Assembly (NCBI RefSeq): GCF_019219075.1
Contig: NZ_JAHUWJ010000001.1
Span: 434,001-498,000 of the forward strand
DNA from: Chitinophaga sp. sic0106
Lineage (GTDB): Bacteria; Bacteroidota; Bacteroidia; Chitinophagales; Chitinophagaceae
DNA length: 64,000 nt
Reading direction: 5' to 3'
Under the pieces are notes generated by a model, which did no database searches, was not told the origin of the DNA, and was given only the letters and a program-made list of their open reading frames with translations. The position numbers were made by a program, and so were the translations under genes. Below, in pieces: positions 60,317 to 64,000 of the stretch (positions are counted from its first letter, which is position 1; each line of letters begins with the position of its first letter).

Positions 60317-63136
60317 ATGCCAAAAGACACATCTATCAAATCTGTTCTCATTATCGGTTCTGGTCCTATTATTATTGGTCAGGCTTGCGAATTTGACTAT
60401 TCCGGTTCCCAGGCAGCACGCTCGCTGCGCGAAGAAGGAATAAAAGTGATATTGATTAATTCCAACCCCGCGACCATCATGACAGATCCAATGATGGCCG
60501 ATAAGGTTTATTTGCTGCCACTGACCGTGGAAAGCATTGAGCAGATCCTGGAAGAAAACCAGATAGATGCCGTATTACCTACAATGGGTGGGCAGACTGC
60601 GCTGAATCTTTGTAAAGAAGTGGATGAACTGGGTATCTGGGAAAAATTCAATGTACGCCTGATCGGGGTGGATATCAAAGCCATTGACAAAGCGGAAGAC
60701 AGAGAACAGTTCCGCCAGTGGATGATACAACTGGGTATCCCCGTTGCGCCTGCCAGAACGGCTAACTCCTTCCTGGAAGGTAAAGAGTTTGCTCAGGAAA
60801 TCGGATTTCCGTTAGTAATCCGTCCTTCCTTCACACTGGGTGGTACCGGTGGCGGATTTGTACACAGCAAAGAGGACCTGGATGAAGCACTCGACCGTGG
60901 TCTGAAAGCTTCTCCGATTCACGAAGTCCTGGTGGAAAAAGCTGTACTGGGTTGGAAAGAATATGAGCTGGAATTGCTGCGCGACAAAAACGACAACGTT
61001 GTAATCATCTGTACGGTGGAAAACCTGGATCCAATGGGTATCCACACTGGTGACTCCATCACAGTGGCTCCTGCCATGACCCTGAGCGATACCGCTTTCC
61101 AGGACATGCGTAACAAAGCCATGATGATGATGCGCGACCTCGGCAACTTCGCCGGTGGTTGTAACGTTCAGTTCTCCCTCAATCCGGAAAACGAAGAGCT
61201 GATCGCCATCGAAATCAATCCACGCGTAAGCCGCTCTTCTGCACTGGCTTCCAAAGCTACCGGTTACCCTATCGCTAAAATTGCAGCGAAACTGGCTATC
61301 GGTTATACCCTGGATGAACTGGAAAACCAGATCACCAGAACTACCTCTGCATTCTTCGAGCCAGCACTGGACTACGTAATCGTGAAAATGCCACGCTGGA
61401 ACTTCGATAAATTCAAAGGAGCAGATGATACCTTAGGGCTGCAAATGAAATCAGTAGGTGAGGTAATGGCTATCGGCCGTACTTTCCCTGAAGCGCTGCA
61501 GAAAGCCTGCCAGAGCCTCGAGAACGATGCACTGGGACTCGGCTACTACGGTAAATCCATGCTGAAAGGCGAACAACTCCTGGAAAAACTGAAACGCCCA
61601 ACCTGGGATCGCATCTTCCGTATTAAGGATGCACTCATGGAAGGTGTTTCTGTAAAACATATCCATCAGCAAACTTATATCGACCGCTGGTTCCTGCACC
61701 AGATCAACGATATCGTTACACTGGAAAAACAACTGGCAGAGCACGACCTCGAAAGCGTTCCGGTAGACATGCTGCGCGACGCCAAGAAAATGGGCTTCTC
61801 CGATAAACAACTCGCTATCCTCTTCGGTAACTGCGAAGAAGAAGAAGTTTACGCTAAACGTAAAGAGAACAGCATCATCCGTACCTATAAAATGGTAGAT
61901 ACCTGCGCAGCAGAGTTTGAAGCTAAAACTCCTTACTTCTATTCTACTTTCGATACTGAAAACGAAAGCAAGGTTAGCAGCGATAAAAAGAAAATCATTG
62001 TACTCGGCTCTGGTCCAAACAGGATCGGTCAGGGTATCGAATTCGACTACTGCTGTACGCACGGTCTTCAGGCCATTCAGGATTGCGGTTATGAAGCAAT
62101 CATGGTAAACTGTAACCCTGAAACAGTATCTACCGATTTCGATATGGCGGATAAACTGTACTTCGAGCCGGTATTCTGGGAGCACCTGTGGGAAATCATC
62201 GAACTGGAAAAACCAGAAGGGGTGATTGTACAGCTGGGTGGCCAGACAGCGCTGAAACTCGCTAAACGCCTGGAAGAAAACGGTATCAAAATCATCGGTA
62301 CTTCCTTTGATAATATGGATATCGCGGAAGACCGTGGTCGTTTCTCCGACATGCTGAAAGAACTCGGTATCCCTTATCCTAAGTATGGTACCGCTTACAA
62401 TACAGATGATGCGATTGATGTAGCCAAAGAAGTAGGATACCCTGTACTGGTGCGTCCTTCTTATGTATTGGGTGGTCAGCGTATGCGTATCGTGATCAAC
62501 GAAGAAGAACTGGAAGAATCAGTACTGAGCCTGCTGCGTCACCTGCCAGGTAACAAAATTCTGATCGATCACTTCCTCGATCGTTGCCAGGAAGCTGAAA
62601 TCGACGGTATCTTCGACGGTGAGCAATTCCATGTAATGGGCGTGATGGAGCACATTGAGCCTGCCGGTATCCACAGTGGTGACAGCCACGCGTTGCTGCC
62701 AGCGTTCAACCTGACTCCAATCGAAGTGACCACCATGGAGTACTACGCTGAAAAAATTGCCCGCGCACTCAATATCCGCGGTCTGATCAATATTCAGTTT
62801 GCAGTAAAAGATGGCAATGTATACGTGATCGAGGCTAACCCTCGCGCATCCCGTACTACTCCTTTCATCGCCAAAGCGTACCAGGTTCCTTACCTGAATA
62901 TCGCTACCAAAGTGATGATCGGCGCCAACAAACTGGCTGACTTCACGATTGAGAAAAAACTGACCGGCTTTGCTATCAAAGAACCAGTGTTCTCCTTCAA
63001 CAAGTTCCCGGGTGTAAACAAAGAGCTCGGACCTGAAATGAAATCCACAGGTGAAGCTATCCGCTTTATCAAAGACCTGCGCGATCCTTACTTCAGACAG
63101 CTCTACAAAGAGAAAAGCATGTACCTGAGCAAATAA
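60317..63136 (+). CDS. carB: carbamoyl-phosphate synthase large subunit, lacking the MGS-like domain
   Basis: A 939-residue CarB. The two homologous ATP-grasp halves begin at Gly-Ser-Gly-Pro-Ile-Ile-Ile-Gly-Gln near 14-22 and Gly-Ser-Gly-Pro-Asn-Arg-Ile-Gly-Gln near 561-569; each has Gly-Gly-Gln-Thr-Ala-Leu and the Ile-Glu-(Ile/Ala)-Asn-Pro-Arg-x-Ser-Arg closing motif. E. coli CarB has about 1073 residues; the last ~135, the MGS-like allosteric domain that binds UMP and ornithine, are missing here, and a strong terminator follows at 63157. It makes carbamoyl phosphate for pyrimidines and arginine; carA is not in the window. Confidence 0.96.
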   Translation: MPKDTSIKSVLIIGSGPIIIGQACEFDYSGSQAARSLREEGIKVILINSNPATIMTDPMMADKVYLLPLTVESIEQILEENQIDAVLPTMGGQTALNLCKEVDELGIWEKFNVRLIGVDIKAIDKAEDREQFRQWMIQLGIPVAPARTANSFLEGKEFAQEIGFPLVIRPSFTLGGTGGGFVHSKEDLDEALDRGLKASPIHEVLVEKAVLGWKEYELELLRDKNDNVVIICTVENLDPMGIHTGDSITVAPAMTLSDTAFQDMRNKAMMMMRDLGNFAGGCNVQFSLNPENEELIAIEINPRVSRSSALASKATGYPIAKIAAKLAIGYTLDELENQITRTTSAFFEPALDYVIVKMPRWNFDKFKGADDTLGLQMKSVGEVMAIGRTFPEALQKACQSLENDALGLGYYGKSMLKGEQLLEKLKRPTWDRIFRIKDALMEGVSVKHIHQQTYIDRWFLHQINDIVTLEKQLAEHDLESVPVDMLRDAKKMGFSDKQLAILFGNCEEEEVYAKRKENSIIRTYKMVDTCAAEFEAKTPYFYSTFDTENESKVSSDKKKIIVLGSGPNRIGQGIEFDYCCTHGLQAIQDCGYEAIMVNCNPETVSTDFDMADKLYFEPVFWEHLWEIIELEKPEGVIVQLGGQTALKLAKRLEENGIKIIGTSFDNMDIAEDRGRFSDMLKELGIPYPKYGTAYNTDDAIDVAKEVGYPVLVRPSYVLGGQRMRIVINEEELEESVLSLLRHLPGNKILIDHFLDRCQEAEIDGIFDGEQFHVMGVMEHIEPAGIHSGDSHALLPAFNLTPIEVTTMEYYAEKIARALNIRGLINIQFAVKDGNVYVIEANPRASRTTPFIAKAYQVPYLNIATKVMIGANKLADFTIEKKLTGFAIKEPVFSFNKFPGVNKELGPEMKSTGEAIRFIKDLRDPYFRQLYKEKSMYLSK

Positions 63137-63156
63137 TCCGGTATTTAAATAAGTGG

Positions 63157-63195
63157 GAAAGCCCTTCAGCATCAGCTGGAGGGCTTTCTTTTTTT
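63157..63195 (+). terminator. terminator after carB
   Basis: 14-bp stem with one G-T pair (63157-63170 with 63175-63188), ATCA loop, then T7. It confirms that the shortened carB end is genuine. Confidence 0.93.
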
Positions 63196-63390
63196 ACCCA
63201 GCGCCAGACCAGGCCCTTGGGCTGGTCTGGCGACGGTTATAGGATAGCGGTAGCAACCCTATAACCAGGAATGCCTGTGCAGAATAAATAGTCCCTGCTA
63301 AACGGCAGTAACTGCGCTTTATCACAAGCTTCCTGACTGCGGAGTCATGTAATTGCATTGTTAAACAGAAATGGCCGCGCGGCCTTTCTA

Positions 63391-63411
63391 AGTGATGCCG
63401 AAGGCATCACT
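63391..63411. repeat. palindrome with GAA loop
   Basis: AGTGATGCC-GAA-GGCATCACT, 9-bp perfect stem, same core as the one at 14096. Confidence 0.65.
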
Positions 63412-63503
63412 TTGCAAACAAATAAAAAAGGATAAAAAAGTATTATAAGATGCTCCCGAAACGGGATGTTAAAAAACTATCAGATTTCCCCTTAAAAAAA
63501 ATA

Positions 63504-63525
63504 GAGCCTGATAAAGATCAGGCTC
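63504..63525. terminator. hairpin with T-rich flank
   Basis: GAGCCTGAT-AAAG-ATCAGGCTC, 9-bp perfect stem; A7 before it and CTTCTTTT after it. It could stop a short transcript from either side. Confidence 0.65.
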
Positions 63526-63867
63526 CTTCTTTTCCCTCAAAATAACCATTAAAGACACGACTATTGATTCTAGAAGAAGTCAAATAGCGTGACCGGTAAT
63601 GCAGTTTACAAATAATATTATATTTAAAGAAGATGTTAACTAATCAATAACAGATGAATAAATAATTAATATTAAATATATTGATTGGTAGTAATTTATG
63701 AAAACTTTAATCTTGACCCATTGGTGCATTATTAACGCAGTGACAGGAAAATTTTCAAGTGCCCATATATTAATATGCCCCTGTAAAAAATCGTTTTAGT
63801 TAACATCTGATTCAGGTTCTGCATACTTCGGATTACTAACTTTAATGTATAAACTGTTAACCCACCG

Positions 63868-64000
63868 ATGTTATTTGAATCTACTTTATCCAGTCCTGAT
63901 GCCAAAGGATCAGCTCCTTTCATCAGATTGATTATACCCTTTACTGCAGGTATACTGCTGCAATATTATCTGGATATGAACGTATATGCGTTCCTGTTGG
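63868..64000 (+). CDS. probable ComEC/Rec2 competence protein, first 44 codons
   Basis: An open frame from ATG 63868 runs to the window end without a stop. After a short polar start it reads Pro-Phe-Ile-Arg-Leu-Ile-Ile-Pro-Phe-Thr-Ala-Gly-Ile-Leu-Leu-Gln-Tyr-Tyr, which resembles the first membrane helix of Bacteroidota ComEC proteins. ComEC is the inner-membrane DNA uptake channel. Only a fragment is seen, so both frame and family are tentative. Confidence 0.5.
   Translation, partial: MLFESTLSSPDAKGSAPFIRLIIPFTAGILLQYYLDMNVYAFLL

Larger units (their letters stand above)
63196..63867. other. repeat-rich gap between carB and the comEC start
   Basis: About 670 bp without a supported gene. It holds hairpins at 63204-63232 (GCCAGACCA/TGGTCTGGC), 63235-63267 (GGTTATAGG/CCTATAACC), the palindrome at 63391-63411 and a stem at 63504-63525 with T-rich flanks. 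A small RNA or repeat element is possible. Confidence 0.45.

Noticed and set aside
1..64000. search for tRNA, rRNA, tmRNA, insertion sequences and phage genes
   Set aside because: No T-loop-like GTTCGAATCC context outside coding genes, no transposase or integrase, and no rRNA segments were found by reading.

Overview
The window looks like a piece of a Bacteroidota chromosome, most like the family Chitinophagaceae (Chitinophaga-type). The basis is a SusD-type starch-utilisation lipoprotein, the small ribosomal protein THX, DUF4286, BatB/BatC, a methionine synthase split into two genes, and promoters of the Bacteroidota form TTTG-N19..21-TAnnTTTG (clean copies before HU, carB and rplM, and facing a small gene near metH). 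Start codons have no clear Shine-Dalgarno sequence, as is usual for the phylum. I found no tRNA, rRNA, CRISPR array, prophage or insertion sequence.

Layout. 1-5.1 kb: the end of a polysaccharide-utilisation region (SusD 3' end, a large secreted DUF6067-type glycoside hydrolase, an SMP-30 beta-propeller). 5.2-13.9 kb: housekeeping genes (NdpA-like nucleoid protein, holB-ricT, exported glutathione peroxidase, radA-comF, zinc peptidase). 14.3-18.1 kb: the translation cluster rplM-rpsI-rpsB-tsf-pyrH; S2 carries an RGG-rich tail. 18.2-29 kb: DUF3298 lipoprotein, pdxH, THX, HU, then a minus-strand run (split methionine synthase, xth, DUF4286), a promoter-driven small gene facing away from it, recR and an Ig-like lipoprotein. 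29-34.3 kb: SRPBCC protein, LpxR-like deacylase, CoA-transferase, and an ECF-type sigma factor with two paralogous membrane anti-sigma-like proteins. 34.4-44.4 kb: lipocalin, UlaG-like hydrolase, GNAT, LysR, DsrE, long-form ispG, batB-batC, a class D beta-lactamase and kbl. 44.8-52.7 kb: a second sigma/anti-sigma locus with an outer-membrane barrel and a lipoprotein, an M16 peptidase, an L,D-transpeptidase and an alpha/beta hydrolase. 52.8-64 kb: acs, two tandem double-HTH regulators, a divergent deoxyribonucleotidase / DeoR-MFS module, carB, and the first codons of a probable comEC.

The less ordinary items are: a 10-bp phased GCAAA repeat array filling the gap between the deoxyribonucleotidase and DeoR genes; three anti-sigma-like genes that can only begin at TTG; the tandem double-HTH paralogs; a promoter, Cys-containing leader ORF, 70-residue ORF and strong terminator opposite metH; long disordered tails on S2, RicT and BatC; and dense hairpins in several gaps. 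I did not see a clear defence system or biosynthetic cluster. The phased-repeat module is the best candidate here for an undescribed regulatory system.
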